A stretch of DNA of 64,000 nucleotides from Microbacterium pseudoresistens (GCF_013409745.1 NZ_JACCBH010000001.1:2604001-2668000), one strand, 5' to 3'. Shown: positions 19,032 through 27,138, counted from the first letter of the stretch. The notes: generated by a model not told the origin, from the letters alone. Made by a program: numbers and translations.

Positions 19032-19580
19032 TCAGGATGCCGGCCAGGCGTTCGCGAGCGTCTCGCGCACATCGCCCAGCAGCTGCGGGAGCGCCTTGGT
19101 CTTGGCGATGATCGGGAAGAAGTTCGCGTCCGACCGCCAGCGCGGCACGATGTGCTGGTGCAGGTGCGCATCGACTCCAGCTCCCGCAACGGCACCCTGG
19201 TTCATACCGAGGTTGAAGCCGTCGCAGTTCGATGTCTCACCCAGCACGCGCATGGCCGTCTGCGTGAGCGCACCGATCTCGGCGACCTCCTCGGGTGTGG
19301 CCCGGTCGTACGTGGCGATATGCCGGTACGGGCATACGAGCAGGTGTCCGGAGTTGTACGGGAACAGGTTCAGCAGGACGTAGGCGGTCTCGCCGCGCGC
19401 GACGATGAGGCGCTCGGCATCGGGATGCTTCGGCGCCTCGCAGAACGGGCACTGTTCGCGCAGCGGCTCGGGGCCCGCCTCGATGTACGCCATCCGATGC
19501 GGCGTCCACAGCCGCTGGAACTCGTCGGGCACACCCGCGAGGTGTGCGGCGTCGTCGAGGTTCCGCGGCTGATCCGTCAC
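19032..19580 (-). CDS. HIT family nucleotide hydrolase/transferase
   Basis: 182 residues. The histidine-triad motif [10 protein letters not shown] is near residue 140, preceded by [15 protein letters not shown] zinc-type CPFC...H cluster sits at the N-terminus ([13 protein letters not shown]). Such proteins often hydrolyse adenylyl derivatives; some actinobacterial members act as AP4A phosphorylases. The start is GTG at 19578-19580, overlapping the thrS stop by 4 bases (GTGA), so it is translationally coupled to thrS. That fits a possible role in removing adenylate by-products of aminoacylation, which is inference. Confidence 0.93.
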   Translation of the reverse strand: MTDQPRNLDDAAHLAGVPDEFQRLWTPHRMAYIEAGPEPLREQCPFCEAPKHPDAERLIVARGETAYVLLNLFPYNSGHLLVCPYRHIATYDRATPEEVAEIGALTQTAMRVLGETSNCDGFNLGMNQGAVAGAGVDAHLHQHIVPRWRSDANFFPIIAKTKALPQLLGDVRETLANAWPAS

Positions 19581-21583
19581 GCCAGATCCCCCGCGGCGTG
19601 CACGAGCGCATGCGAGGCGATCGCCGCCTTGATCCGCTCGACGGCCTGCCCCACGGGCACGCTGTTCTCCTGCGACCCGTCGCGGAAACGGAACGACACC
19701 GTGCCGGCATCGCGGTCCTGCTCCCCCGCGATGAGGATGATCGGCACCTTGCCGGTGGTGTGGTTGCGGATCTTCTTCTGCATCCGGTCGTCGGAGTGGT
19801 CGACCTCGGCACGCACCTCGACGTCGCGCAGCTGCGCGACGATGCCGTCGAGGTACTCGGCGTACTCCTCGGCGACCGGCACGCCGACCACCTGAGTCGG
19901 GGCGAGCCACACCGGGAAGTCGCCGGCGTAGTGCTCCAGCAGGATCGCGAAGAACCGCTCGACCGAGCCCAGCAGGGCGCGGTGGATCATGACGGGCCGG
20001 TGCTTCTGGCCATCGGCGCCGGTGTATTCCATCTCGAAGCGTTCGGGCTGATTGAAGTCGAGCTGGATGGTCGACATCTGCCAGGTGCGGCCGATCGCGT
20101 CGCGTGCCTGCACCGAGATCTTCGGACCGTAGAAGGCCGCCCCGCCCGGGTCGTCGACGAGCTCCAGGCCGGAGGCCATAGCCACCTCGCGGAGCGTCTC
20201 GATGGCCGTCTCCCACTGCTCCGGCTCGCCGAGGAACTTGTCGTTGCCCTCTTCGTTCGTGGACAGCTCGAGGTAGAAGTCGTCGAGGCCGTAGTCGCGC
20301 AGAAGGTTCAACACGAGGTTGAGGTTCGTGGTGAGCTCGTCCTTCACCTGATCCTGGGCGACGTAGATGTGTGCGTCGTCCTGGGTGAGGCCGCGCACGC
20401 GGGTGAGGCCCGAGAGCGTGCCGCTCTTCTCGTACCGGTACACCGTGCCGTATTCGGCCAGCCGCAGCGGCAGCTCGCGGTACGAGCGCCCGCGCGAGCG
20501 ATAGATGAGGTTGTGGAAGGGGCAGTTCATGGGCTTCAGGTAGTAGTCCTGCCCCTTCCGGGTGACGTTGCCGTCGGCGTCACGCACCTCGTCGAGGTGC
20601 ATCGGGGGGAACATGCCCTCGGCGTAGGTCTGCAGATGCCCCGAGGTCGCGAAGAGATCCTTCTTCGTGATGTGCGGGGTGTTGACGAGGTCGTAGCCGT
20701 TGCGCAGCAGGTGCCGGCGCAGGTTCTCCTCGATCTCGTAGCGGATGATGCCGCCCTTGGGGTGGAACACCGCCAGCCCCGAACCGATCTCGTCGGGGAA
20801 GGAGAAGAGATCCATCTCGATGCCGAGCTTGCGGTGATCGCGTCGCTCCGCCTCGGCGAGACGGTCCTTGTACGCACGAAGTTCGTCTTTGCTCGGCCAT
20901 GCCGTGCCGTACACGCGTTGCAGCTGCGGGTTCTTCTCGCTGCCGCGCCAGTAGGCGGCGGCGATGCGCGTGAGGTCCCAGCCGTTGCCGATCATCCGGG
21001 TGCTCGGCAGGTGCGGCCCGCGGCAGAGGTCCTTCCAGGCGACCTCGCCGTCCTTGGTCACGTTGTCGTAGATCGTCAGCTCACCGGCACCGATCTCCAC
21101 GGAGGCCCCCTCGGCGGCATTGCTCCCCGATCCCGGCCCCCCGGCGAGCTCGATGAGTTCGAGCTTGAACGGCTCGTCGGCAAGCTCCACGCGGGCCTGC
21201 TCCGCGGTGACGACGCGTCGCACGAAACGCTGCCCCTCGCGGATGATGCGCTGCATCTCCTTCGAGATGGCCTTGACGTCTTCGGGCGTGAACGGCGCGT
21301 CCACGCCGAAGTCGTAGTAGAAGCCATCGGTGACGGGCGGGCCGATGCCCAGGTTGGCCTGCGGATTGATGCGCTGCACCGCCTGCGCGAGCACGTGCGC
21401 GGCGGAGTGGCGCAGGATGTTCAAGCCATCGGCGCTGTCGATCGCAACGGCCTCGACCTCGTCGGTGTCCGTCAGCGTCGTCGCCAGGTCCTTCAGCTCA
21501 CCGTTGACGCGCATCGCGACGACGGATCGGTCGGGGAACAGGGCGAAGCCGTCACGGCGGCTCTCCGAGGCGTTCTCAGGCAC
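19577..21583 (-). CDS. thrS: Threonyl-tRNA synthetase
   Basis: Charges tRNA-Thr. 668 residues: a short N-terminal TGS domain, the editing domain ([17 protein letters not shown] and FYYDFGV, about 55-230), the class II core with motif 1-3 elements ([20 protein letters not shown], where the zinc-binding Cys lies, [13 protein letters not shown], and [11 protein letters not shown]), and an anticodon-binding domain ([17 protein letters not shown]). The start is GTG at 21581-21583 with GGAGAG 7 bases upstream. First gene of a two-gene unit with the HIT protein. Confidence 0.97.
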   Translation of the reverse strand: MPENASESRRDGFALFPDRSVVAMRVNGELKDLATTLTDTDEVEAVAIDSADGLNILRHSAAHVLAQAVQRINPQANLGIGPPVTDGFYYDFGVDAPFTPEDVKAISKEMQRIIREGQRFVRRVVTAEQARVELADEPFKLELIELAGGPGSGSNAAEGASVEIGAGELTIYDNVTKDGEVAWKDLCRGPHLPSTRMIGNGWDLTRIAAAYWRGSEKNPQLQRVYGTAWPSKDELRAYKDRLAEAERRDHRKLGIEMDLFSFPDEIGSGLAVFHPKGGIIRYEIEENLRRHLLRNGYDLVNTPHITKKDLFATSGHLQTYAEGMFPPMHLDEVRDADGNVTRKGQDYYLKPMNCPFHNLIYRSRGRSYRELPLRLAEYGTVYRYEKSGTLSGLTRVRGLTQDDAHIYVAQDQVKDELTTNLNLVLNLLRDYGLDDFYLELSTNEEGNDKFLGEPEQWETAIETLREVAMASGLELVDDPGGAAFYGPKISVQARDAIGRTWQMSTIQLDFNQPERFEMEYTGADGQKHRPVMIHRALLGSVERFFAILLEHYAGDFPVWLAPTQVVGVPVAEEYAEYLDGIVAQLRDVEVRAEVDHSDDRMQKKIRNHTTGKVPIILIAGEQDRDAGTVSFRFRDGSQENSVPVGQAVERIKAAIASHALVHAAGDLA

Positions 21584-21609
21584 AGAATCTCTCCATCCGG
21601 GGTCGGTTC

Positions 21610-21615
21610 TAGGCT
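21610..21615 (+). promoter_or_regulatory. Leaderless -10 box before a 57-residue ORF
   Basis: TAGGCT, six bases, then ATG at 21622: the same layout as at well-supported genes in this window. Confidence 0.4.
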
Positions 21616-21621
21616 ACTCGC

Positions 21622-21795
21622 ATGAGCACCACGGCCCCGACCGGACGAGAGCCGACCGCGCCGGATGATCACCCGCGATCCGCACGAGCCCATCGTGCCG
21701 CGAGCCCGCTGGAACTGCTCGTCGCGCCGCTCGTCCTCATCGTCGGACATGAGATCCACGAGCGAGGCACGCCGGTGGCACGTGATCGGGTCTGA
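21622..21795 (+). CDS. Possible 57-residue protein
   Basis: A short open frame (MSTTAPTGREPTAPDDH start; hydrophobic stretch LELLVAPLVLIVG near the middle; ends before the tRNA terminator). Support comes from a TAGGCT box six bases before the ATG and moderately high GC at third positions (about 72 percent, lower than neighbours). There is no recognised family. It is divergent from thrS. Confidence 0.45.
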   Translation: MSTTAPTGREPTAPDDHPRSARAHRAASPLELLVAPLVLIVGHEIHERGTPVARDRV

Positions 21796-21812
21796 ATCTG
21801 GACAGAAACAAG

Positions 21813-21840
21813 AAACCCCGGCTGAACCGGGGTTTTTCTT
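21813..21840. terminator. Bidirectional rho-independent terminator
   Basis: AAACCCCGG / CCGGGGTTT with a 5-base loop and T-rich flanks on both strands. On the minus strand it ends the Gly-Cys-Val tRNA operon; on the plus strand it ends the small ORF. Confidence 0.9.
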
Positions 21841-21841
21841 G

Positions 21842-21913
21842 TGCGCGATACTGGGATCGAACCAGTGACCTCTTCCGTGTCAGGGAAGCGCGCTACCGCT
21901 GCGCCAATCGCGC
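21842..21913 (-). tRNA. tRNA-Val (GAC)
   Basis: 72 bases folding as a full cloverleaf. The acceptor GCGCGAT pairs with ATCGCGC, the anticodon loop CTGACAC gives GAC, and the T arm is CTGGTTCGATCCCAG. The discriminator is A. CCA is not encoded. Last tRNA of the minus-strand trio. Confidence 0.95.
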
Positions 21914-21941
21914 CCGTGAAGGCTGTTCAGTTGTGTCGGCG

Positions 21942-22012
21942 AGGTGGCGACGGGATTCGAACCCGTGTAAACGGCTTTGCAGGCCGGTGCCTAGCCTCTC
22001 GGCCACGCCACC
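21942..22012 (-). tRNA. tRNA-Cys (GCA)
   Basis: 71 bases. The acceptor GGTGGCG pairs with CGCCACC, the anticodon loop is CTGCAAA (GCA), and the T arm is ACGGGTTCGAATCCCGT. The discriminator is U, the identity base for CysRS. CCA is not encoded. Confidence 0.95.
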
Positions 22013-22062
22013 GCGAGGTGGATTCGAACCCACATGCCTGAGCCCGGGGGCTCCTGCACTCG
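22013..22062 (-). other. T-arm-like fragment between tRNA-Cys and tRNA-Gly
   Basis: The 50-base spacer holds, on the minus strand, GTGGGTTCGAATCCAC, which resembles a T arm but pairs only four bases. It is preceded by the hairpin GAGCCC-CC-GGGCTC. There is no matching D arm, anticodon arm or acceptor, so it is not a tRNA. It may be a tRNA remnant or a processing hairpin. Confidence 0.5.
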
Positions 22063-22135
22063 AGCGGATGACGAGACTCGAACTCGCGACCCTCACCTTG
22101 GCAAGGTGATGCGCTACCAACTGCGCTACATCCGC
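22063..22135 (-). tRNA. tRNA-Gly (GCC)
   Basis: 73 bases. The acceptor GCGGATG pairs with CATCCGC, the anticodon loop TTGCCAA gives GCC, and the T arm is GCGAGTTCGAGTCTCGT. The discriminator is U as in other bacterial tRNA-Gly. CCA is not encoded. First tRNA of the minus-strand operon. Confidence 0.95.
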
Positions 22136-22170
22136 ATTTTCGTTCCCAGATCGCCCTGGGGACTCGAATT

Positions 22171-22199
22171 ACATTAGCCGAGGATCGGCGCTTCGCCAA
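22171..22199 (-). promoter_or_regulatory. Promoter of the Gly-Cys-Val tRNA operon
   Basis: On the minus strand TTGGCG (22199-22194), a 17-base spacer and TAATGT (22176-22171) form a good sigma-70-type promoter, with tRNA-Gly starting 35 bases downstream. Confidence 0.7.
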
Positions 22200-22290
22200 A
22201 CCGATCCGCGGCGTCGGGCGTGTCATCGGCGCAAGCATCGCGGCACGCCCGAACCCCCGGCCGGTGTCGGTCGGCACTCGCCCGATCGGG

Positions 22291-22296
22291 TATGCT
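22291..22296 (+). promoter_or_regulatory. -10 box of tRNA-Val (CAC)
   Basis: TATGCT lies 37 bases before the tRNA. No clear -35 is seen. Confidence 0.5.
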
Positions 22297-22333
22297 CGTT
22301 TCCTGTGCCACACGGCACGAAAAAACTTCACAG

Positions 22334-22409
22334 GGGCGATTGGCGCAGCTGGTAGCGCGCTTCCTTCACACGGAAGAGGTCGTCGGTTCGAGCCCGGCAT
22401 CGCCCACCA
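22334..22409 (+). tRNA. tRNA-Val (CAC), CCA encoded
   Basis: 73 bases plus encoded CCA (22407-22409). The acceptor GGGCGAT pairs with ATCGCCC, the anticodon loop TTCACAC gives CAC, and the T arm is GTCGGTTCGAGCCCGGC. It is the only tRNA here on the plus strand and the only one with genomic CCA. It reads GUG, the codon favoured in this GC-rich genome. Confidence 0.95.
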
Positions 22410-22446
22410 CATCCCCATCCCGAGTCCCGCCACGATATCCCCGTCC

Positions 22447-22476
22447 GAATCAGGCGGACGCGCGGAATCAGGCGGA
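22447..22476. repeat. Two 12-base direct repeats
   Basis: GAATCAGGCGGA occurs at 22447-22458 and 22465-22476 (18-base period), in the 139-base gap between tRNA-Val and the end of the acetate kinase gene. I see nothing else in that gap. Confidence 0.7.
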
Positions 22477-22548
22477 TATCGCCGCGACAGATCGCCTGTT
22501 CTCGCGCGTATTCCTGATCCCGGACCGTCGCCCACCCCTCTGCGGGCG

Positions 22549-24243
22549 TCAGTCAGACCCCTCCTGGAACACGAGCTCGAAGCGCTCGCAGACCACGGGC
22601 ATGTCCGGGGCGAACCCGCGGGAGCTCTCGGCGTGCGCACGCCAGTATCGCTCGTGGATCTCCCGCCACGAGCGCAGCGAGCGGTCGTCCTCGCCCTCCG
22701 CCCGCGCGTGCTCGGCGCTGACTTCGTCGAACGCGACGACCTGCACCTGCGTCGTGCGGATCACCGCTCGCGGCGCCCCCGCGCCGTCGAGGATGATGCT
22801 GTACTCCCCCGCCTGCGGAAGCGCCTCACCCGTCGCCTCGTAGTCCCACAGCGACGACGCGGTAGCCGTCTTGATCCCGTCCCGCACGAGCGCGAGGAGG
22901 CCGTCGGCGTGCGCGCGAGTGGCGCCGAAGGCCCACGCCTCGGGCGCCGCCTCCGGGAGCTCGGGATGCGCCGCACGTGCATCGCGCCAGAACCCGGCGA
23001 CGGCCGCGGCATCCGCCGGCGGCACCTCGGCTCCCTGGCCATCGGCGAGTACCGCGAGCGTCTGCCTGCCGATCTCCAGTTCCTCGTCGGTGGGCACCAC
23101 GAGCACGACGACGGCCGAGTCGTCTGCCGAGATCACACGGATGCCGCGGTCGGCGGACTGATTGCGCGACTCGTCGAGCCGCACTCCGGCGAAGCCGAGC
23201 GTCGCCAGCGCCCTGCTGCGCACCATCGGACTGTTCTCGCCGACGCCCGCTGTGAACGAGATGACGTCGGCTCCGCCGAGCTGCGCGAGGTAGGCGCCGG
23301 CGTACGCCCGCAGCCGGTGGATGTAGACGTCGAGCGCGAGCGACGCATCCGTATCGCCGTCGCCGGCCTGCCTCTGGAGGTCGCGCATGTCCGAGACGCC
23401 GGAGAGCCCGAGCAACCCGCTGCGCTTGTTGAGCAGTTCGTCGATCGCATCCACCGTCATCCCGGCGCGGCGGTGCAGGTGGAACAGCACCGCGGGGTCG
23501 ATGTCGCCCGAGCGCGTGCCCATCACCAGGCCCTCCAGCGGAGTCATGCCCATCGACGTCTCCACCGAGCGACCGCCGTCGACGGCGGTCACCGACGCGC
23601 CGTTGCCGAGGTGGAACACGATCTGCTTCAGCTCTGCGGTCGGGCGCCCGAGGAAGCGGGCGGCGGCATCCGAGACGAACTTGTGCGACGTGCCGTGGAA
23701 GCCGTACCGGCGGATGCGGTGCGCGCCAGCGACCTCCCGATCGATGGCGTAGGTGTACGCCGCCGGGGCGAGCGTCTGATGGAAGGCGGTGTCGAACACG
23801 GCCACGTGCTCGAGGTCGCCGAAGGCGCGCTTGGCCGCGCGGATGCCCTCCAGCGCCCCGGGGTTGTGCAGCGGCGCGAGCACGGCGAGCTCGTCGATCC
23901 CGCGCTCGACCTCTGCGGTGATGGGCGTGGGCGAGATGTAGCGCGACCCGCCGTGGACGACGCGGTGGCCCACCGCGACGGGCGCGTGCTGCGTCAGCGA
24001 CGGCCCGTGCGCGGCGAACGCGGCGAGCATGACCTGGAACCCGGTGGTGTGGTCGGGGATCGGCAGCTCCTGCACGTGTTCGCCCTCGGCGCCCGCGACC
24101 GAGTGGACCTCGTGCGTCGCCGTGCCCATGTGCTGGCCGATCCGCTCGACCAGACCCTCCGCGAGGGGTGCGGCGGCCTCGACGTCGAGCAGCTGGTACT
24201 TGAATGACGACGACCCGCTGTTCACGATGAGCACGACGCTCAC
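22549..24243 (-). CDS. ackA: Acetate kinase fused to a C-terminal ASCH domain
   Basis: 564 residues, against about 400 for a normal acetate kinase. Residues 1-399 are a complete kinase: NSGSSSFKYQL, GHRVVHGG (Arg94), FDTAFH (Asp151), FHGTSHKFV, HLGNGASV, GTRSGDIDP (Arg244), FTAGVGENSP and PTDEELEI. It interconverts acetate and acetyl phosphate. After a linker (400-412), residues about 416-562 are an ASCH domain with GIKTATASSLWDYE (GxKxxT: Lys458, Thr461) and FDEVSAEHARAEG. The frame is open throughout. A GTG at codon 407 with AGGGAG 5 bases before it matches where a separate ASCH protein would begin. The start overlaps the pta stop as ATGA. ASCH proteins include an N4-acetylcytidine amidohydrolase and ribonucleases; which activity applies here is unknown. 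Confidence 0.93.
   Translation of the reverse strand: MSVVLIVNSGSSSFKYQLLDVEAAAPLAEGLVERIGQHMGTATHEVHSVAGAEGEHVQELPIPDHTTGFQVMLAAFAAHGPSLTQHAPVAVGHRVVHGGSRYISPTPITAEVERGIDELAVLAPLHNPGALEGIRAAKRAFGDLEHVAVFDTAFHQTLAPAAYTYAIDREVAGAHRIRRYGFHGTSHKFVSDAAARFLGRPTAELKQIVFHLGNGASVTAVDGGRSVETSMGMTPLEGLVMGTRSGDIDPAVLFHLHRRAGMTVDAIDELLNKRSGLLGLSGVSDMRDLQRQAGDGDTDASLALDVYIHRLRAYAGAYLAQLGGADVISFTAGVGENSPMVRSRALATLGFAGVRLDESRNQSADRGIRVISADDSAVVVLVVPTDEELEIGRQTLAVLADGQGAEVPPADAAAVAGFWRDARAAHPELPEAAPEAWAFGATRAHADGLLALVRDGIKTATASSLWDYEATGEALPQAGEYSIILDGAGAPRAVIRTTQVQVVAFDEVSAEHARAEGEDDRSLRSWREIHERYWRAHAESSRGFAPDMPVVCERFELVFQEGSD
23023..23037 (-). promoter_or_regulatory. Internal ribosome site and GTG at the kinase/ASCH junction
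   Basis: The sense strand reads CCAGGGAGCCGAGGTG. AGGGAG stands 5 bases before a GTG (23023-23025, codon 407) that would start a free 158-residue ASCH protein in the same frame as the kinase. Confidence 0.55.
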
Positions 24244-26423
24244 GATCGCTGCTCCCCCGCCGCGTCCGCGGCGTCGTCGGAATCGGCGGACGCGGTTTGC
24301 GCCTGGATCGCGGTGATCGCGATGGTATTCACGATGTCCTCGACGAGAGCGCCACGAGACAGGTCGTTGATCGGCTTGTTCAGCCCCTGCAGCACGGGAC
24401 CGACGGCGACGGCGCCCGCAGAGCGCTGGACCGCCTTGTACGTGTTATTGCCGGTGTTCAGATCCGGGAAGACGAACACGCTCGCACGCCCGGCCACGAC
24501 GGAGTCGGGCATCTTCGCCCGTGCCACGGCGGCGTCGGCCGCGGCGTCGTACTGGATCGGCCCCTCGACGGGGAGCTGCGGGGCCCGATCGCGGACGAGC
24601 GCGGTCGCCTCCCGCACCTTCTCCACATCGGCGCCCGTGCCCGACTCGCCCGTGGAGTATGACAGCATCGCCACGCGCGGCTCGATGCCGAACTGCGCCG
24701 CCGTCGCCGCGGACGAGATCGCGATGTCGGCGAGCTGCTCGCTCGTGGGGTCGGGGATCACGGCGCAGTCGCCGTAGACGAGCACGCGGTCGGCGAGTGC
24801 CATGAAGAACACGGACGAGACGACAGAGACGCCGGGCGCCGTCTTGATGATCTCGAAGGCCGGCCGGATGGTGTGGGCCGTCGTGTGCGCGGCTCCCGAG
24901 ACCATGCCGTCGGCCATGCCCAGGTGCACCATGAGCGTGCCGAAGTACGACACGTCGGTCACCGTGTCGGCGGCCTGATCCAGCGTCACGCCCTTGTGCG
25001 CCCGCAGCGCCGCGTACTCGGCCGCGAACCGCTCGACGAGCGCGGCATCCGTCGGCGAGAGGATCCTCGCCTGCGACACGTCGACGCCCAGTTCCTGCGC
25101 CCGGACACGGATCGCGGACTCGTCGCCGAGGATCACCAGCTCGGCGATGCGCCGCTGCAGCACGATCGCGGCCGCTTGCAGCACACGGTCGTCGCCGCCC
25201 TCCGGCAGGACGATCGTCCGCGGCTGCCGCCGCGCGCGCTCGACGAGCTCGTACTGGAACATCAGCGGGGTCACCACGCCCGCGCGCGCGACGCCGATCG
25301 CCTCGGTGAGGGCGGGAACGTCCACGCTGCGCTCGAACAGCGCCAGGGCCCTGTCACCGCGCCGCGGGGCGTCGACAGAGAGCCGGCCCGGAGTGTGCAT
25401 GACCCTCAGCGCGGTGTCGTAGGTGCCCAGATCCGTCGCAATGATCGGCAACGGCGATCCGAGGCCGTCCAGCAGCCTGTCGACGGACTCGGGCAGGGCG
25501 AACGGGCCGTTCATGACGACGGCTGCGACCGAGGGGAATGTGCCCGATGACTGCGCGAGCAGCGTGGCCAGCAGCACATCGGCACGGTCGGCCGCGATGA
25601 TCACGACAGCGCTCTCGGTCAGGCGCGGCAGCACGTTGACCATCGACATGCCGGCGATCACCGCACCCAGCACCTCACGATCCAGCAGCGCCTCATCGCC
25701 GCGCACGAGGTGTCCTTCGAGCGAGCGCAGGATGCCGTGCACCGACGGGGCGACGAGCGCTGCCTCCTCCGGCACGGCCCAGACCGGCACTGCCGTGCTC
25801 CCGCCGGTCGTGCCGCCGTGCACCGCGATCGCGCCGGCGACGGCATCCACGATCTGCGGCGATGCCGAGCCGTCGGCGCGGTTGACGATGACGGCCGCGA
25901 GCCCTGCGCGCTCCTGGGCGAGCTCGCCGAGCGCGAGCGTCATGATCTGCGCGAGCTGTTCTGGTGTGCGGGCGGTGCTGGTCCCCAGCTGTTCGCCGTG
26001 GCCATGGTTCTCGCGTCCGCCGAGCACGAGCAGCACGGGGGCGCCGAGGTTCACGGCGATCCGCGCGTTGACTCCCAGCTCCGCAGGGCTGGCCACGTCG
26101 GTGTAATCGCTGCCGAGGATCACCACGGCGTCGCAGAGCGCCTCGACCGCCCGGTAGCGCTCCACGATCCGCCCGAGGGCCGCGACCGGATCCTGACGCA
26201 GCTCCTCGTAAGTGACACCGATGCATTGCGCCGCGTCGAGATCGACGCCGTCGCGGGCCAACAGCATGTCGAGCACGTCGTCGGATCCGTCGGCCGAGCG
26301 CGTAATGGGCCGGAAAACCCCCACCCGCGAAGTTGCGCGGCCGAGGGCGTCGATCACGCCGAGGGCGATCAGCGACTTTCCGGAGTGCCCTTCGACCGAG
26401 GTGATGTAGATGCTCTGCGCCAC
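24240..26423 (-). CDS. pta: Phosphate acetyltransferase (long form)
   Basis: Exchanges acetyl-CoA and acetyl phosphate. 727 residues: an N-terminal P-loop-like domain of the dethiobiotin-synthetase type (SIYITSVEGHSGKSLIALGV, about 1-210), a DRTGG-type middle domain, and the C-terminal PTA catalytic domain from about residue 395 (FQYELVERARRQPRTIVLPEG, MADGMVSGAAHTTAHTIRPA, SYSTGESGTGADVEKVREA, FPDLNTGNNTYKAVQR). GTG start at 26421-26423, six bases after TACGCT (leaderless pattern). The stop overlaps the ackA ATG by 4 bases (ATGA). Confidence 0.97.
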   Translation of the reverse strand: MAQSIYITSVEGHSGKSLIALGVIDALGRATSRVGVFRPITRSADGSDDVLDMLLARDGVDLDAAQCIGVTYEELRQDPVAALGRIVERYRAVEALCDAVVILGSDYTDVASPAELGVNARIAVNLGAPVLLVLGGRENHGHGEQLGTSTARTPEQLAQIMTLALGELAQERAGLAAVIVNRADGSASPQIVDAVAGAIAVHGGTTGGSTAVPVWAVPEEAALVAPSVHGILRSLEGHLVRGDEALLDREVLGAVIAGMSMVNVLPRLTESAVVIIAADRADVLLATLLAQSSGTFPSVAAVVMNGPFALPESVDRLLDGLGSPLPIIATDLGTYDTALRVMHTPGRLSVDAPRRGDRALALFERSVDVPALTEAIGVARAGVVTPLMFQYELVERARRQPRTIVLPEGGDDRVLQAAAIVLQRRIAELVILGDESAIRVRAQELGVDVSQARILSPTDAALVERFAAEYAALRAHKGVTLDQAADTVTDVSYFGTLMVHLGMADGMVSGAAHTTAHTIRPAFEIIKTAPGVSVVSSVFFMALADRVLVYGDCAVIPDPTSEQLADIAISSAATAAQFGIEPRVAMLSYSTGESGTGADVEKVREATALVRDRAPQLPVEGPIQYDAAADAAVARAKMPDSVVAGRASVFVFPDLNTGNNTYKAVQRSAGAVAVGPVLQGLNKPINDLSRGALVEDIVNTIAITAIQAQTASADSDDAADAAGEQRS

Positions 26424-26429
26424 GTGCTC

Positions 26430-26435
26430 AGCGTA
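26430..26435 (-). promoter_or_regulatory. Leaderless -10 box of pta
   Basis: TACGCT, six bases, then GTG. Confidence 0.5.
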
Positions 26436-26488
26436 CGCGGGCGATCCTTCCGGGTCACGCCTCCTGAGGAGTCACCACGGTGCATCGC

Positions 26489-27070
26489 TCACGGAACCGC
26501 GCGCCACCCGTACCGACCGGTGAGGATCGACGCGACCCGGTCGAAGCGGGAGCGATCCAGCGACGCGGCCTCGCGGCGCATCCCCCGGTGGTGAACGCTG
26601 TAGAGCTGGTCGATGTCCACCCACGACTCGCGCCCCTCGCGATCCCACGACCCGGAGCCGATCGAGAGGTAGTCGCGATCGTGGTCGTGCGACTTGCTCG
26701 TGAGCTTCACCGCGTAGACGCGATCGTCGCTCTGCCGTCCGATCACCAGCACCGGCCGGTCCTTGCCGCGCCCGTCGCGCTCCGCATAGGGCACCCACGT
26801 CCAGATGATCTCGCCCGCGTCGGGGTCGCCGTCACGATCAGGGCTGTACGAGACGCGCAGGTCGCGGATGCTGCGCGGATCGATCTCGATCGTCTCCTCG
26901 CCGGCGCCCTGCCCCGGCGAGAGCTCGAGGGTGCCCGCAGAAGACCCGCTCCCCGTGCCCATGCGCGCACCGTGCCCGGCAGCGCCCTTGTCCTTCGACG
27001 TCAGCGCGTTCACCAGCGCCGCACCCACCTGCACGACTGCCGACAGGATGCCGTTGCCTGATCTGCTCAC
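26489..27070 (-). CDS. PemK/MazF-family type II toxin-like protein, no antitoxin beside it
   Basis: 193 residues. The C-terminal 115 residues have the PemK/MazF plan: GEIIWTWVPYAE, GKDRPVLVIGRQ (conserved RPVLVI), VYAVKLTSKSHD, and the closing SWVDIDQLYSVH. Family members are mRNA endoribonucleases. The first 70 residues are an extra Gly/Ser-rich stretch that begins with a short amphipathic or weakly hydrophobic segment (GILSAVVQVGAALVNALTS). No small antitoxin gene is adjacent: upstream is amtB and downstream is pta. GTG start six bases after TAGGGT. It may be a housekeeping RNase-like member rather than a toxin. Confidence 0.85.
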   Translation of the reverse strand: MSRSGNGILSAVVQVGAALVNALTSKDKGAAGHGARMGTGSGSSAGTLELSPGQGAGEETIEIDPRSIRDLRVSYSPDRDGDPDAGEIIWTWVPYAERDGRGKDRPVLVIGRQSDDRVYAVKLTSKSHDHDRDYLSIGSGSWDREGRESWVDIDQLYSVHHRGMRREAASLDRSRFDRVASILTGRYGWRAVP

Positions 27071-27076
27071 CCCGCC

Positions 27077-27082
27077 ACCCTA
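27077..27082 (-). promoter_or_regulatory. Leaderless -10 box of the PemK-like gene
   Basis: TAGGGT, six bases, then GTG. Confidence 0.5.
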
Positions 27083-27090
27083 CCCAGACA

Positions 27091-27125
27091 CGCGCCCGCC
27101 TCATCCCGTTCGCGAGGCGGGCGCG
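27091..27125 (-). terminator. Terminator of amtB
   Basis: A 12-bp stem (CGCGCCCGCCTC / GAGGCGGGCGCG) with an 11-base loop, starting 14 bases after the amtB stop. It separates amtB from the PemK-like gene. Confidence 0.8.
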
Positions 27126-27138
27126 CGGTCAGCGGCAC

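Noticed and set aside
22009..22064. A fifth tRNA between tRNA-Cys and tRNA-Gly
   Set aside because: Only a T-arm-like piece exists, with mismatches and no acceptor or anticodon arm.
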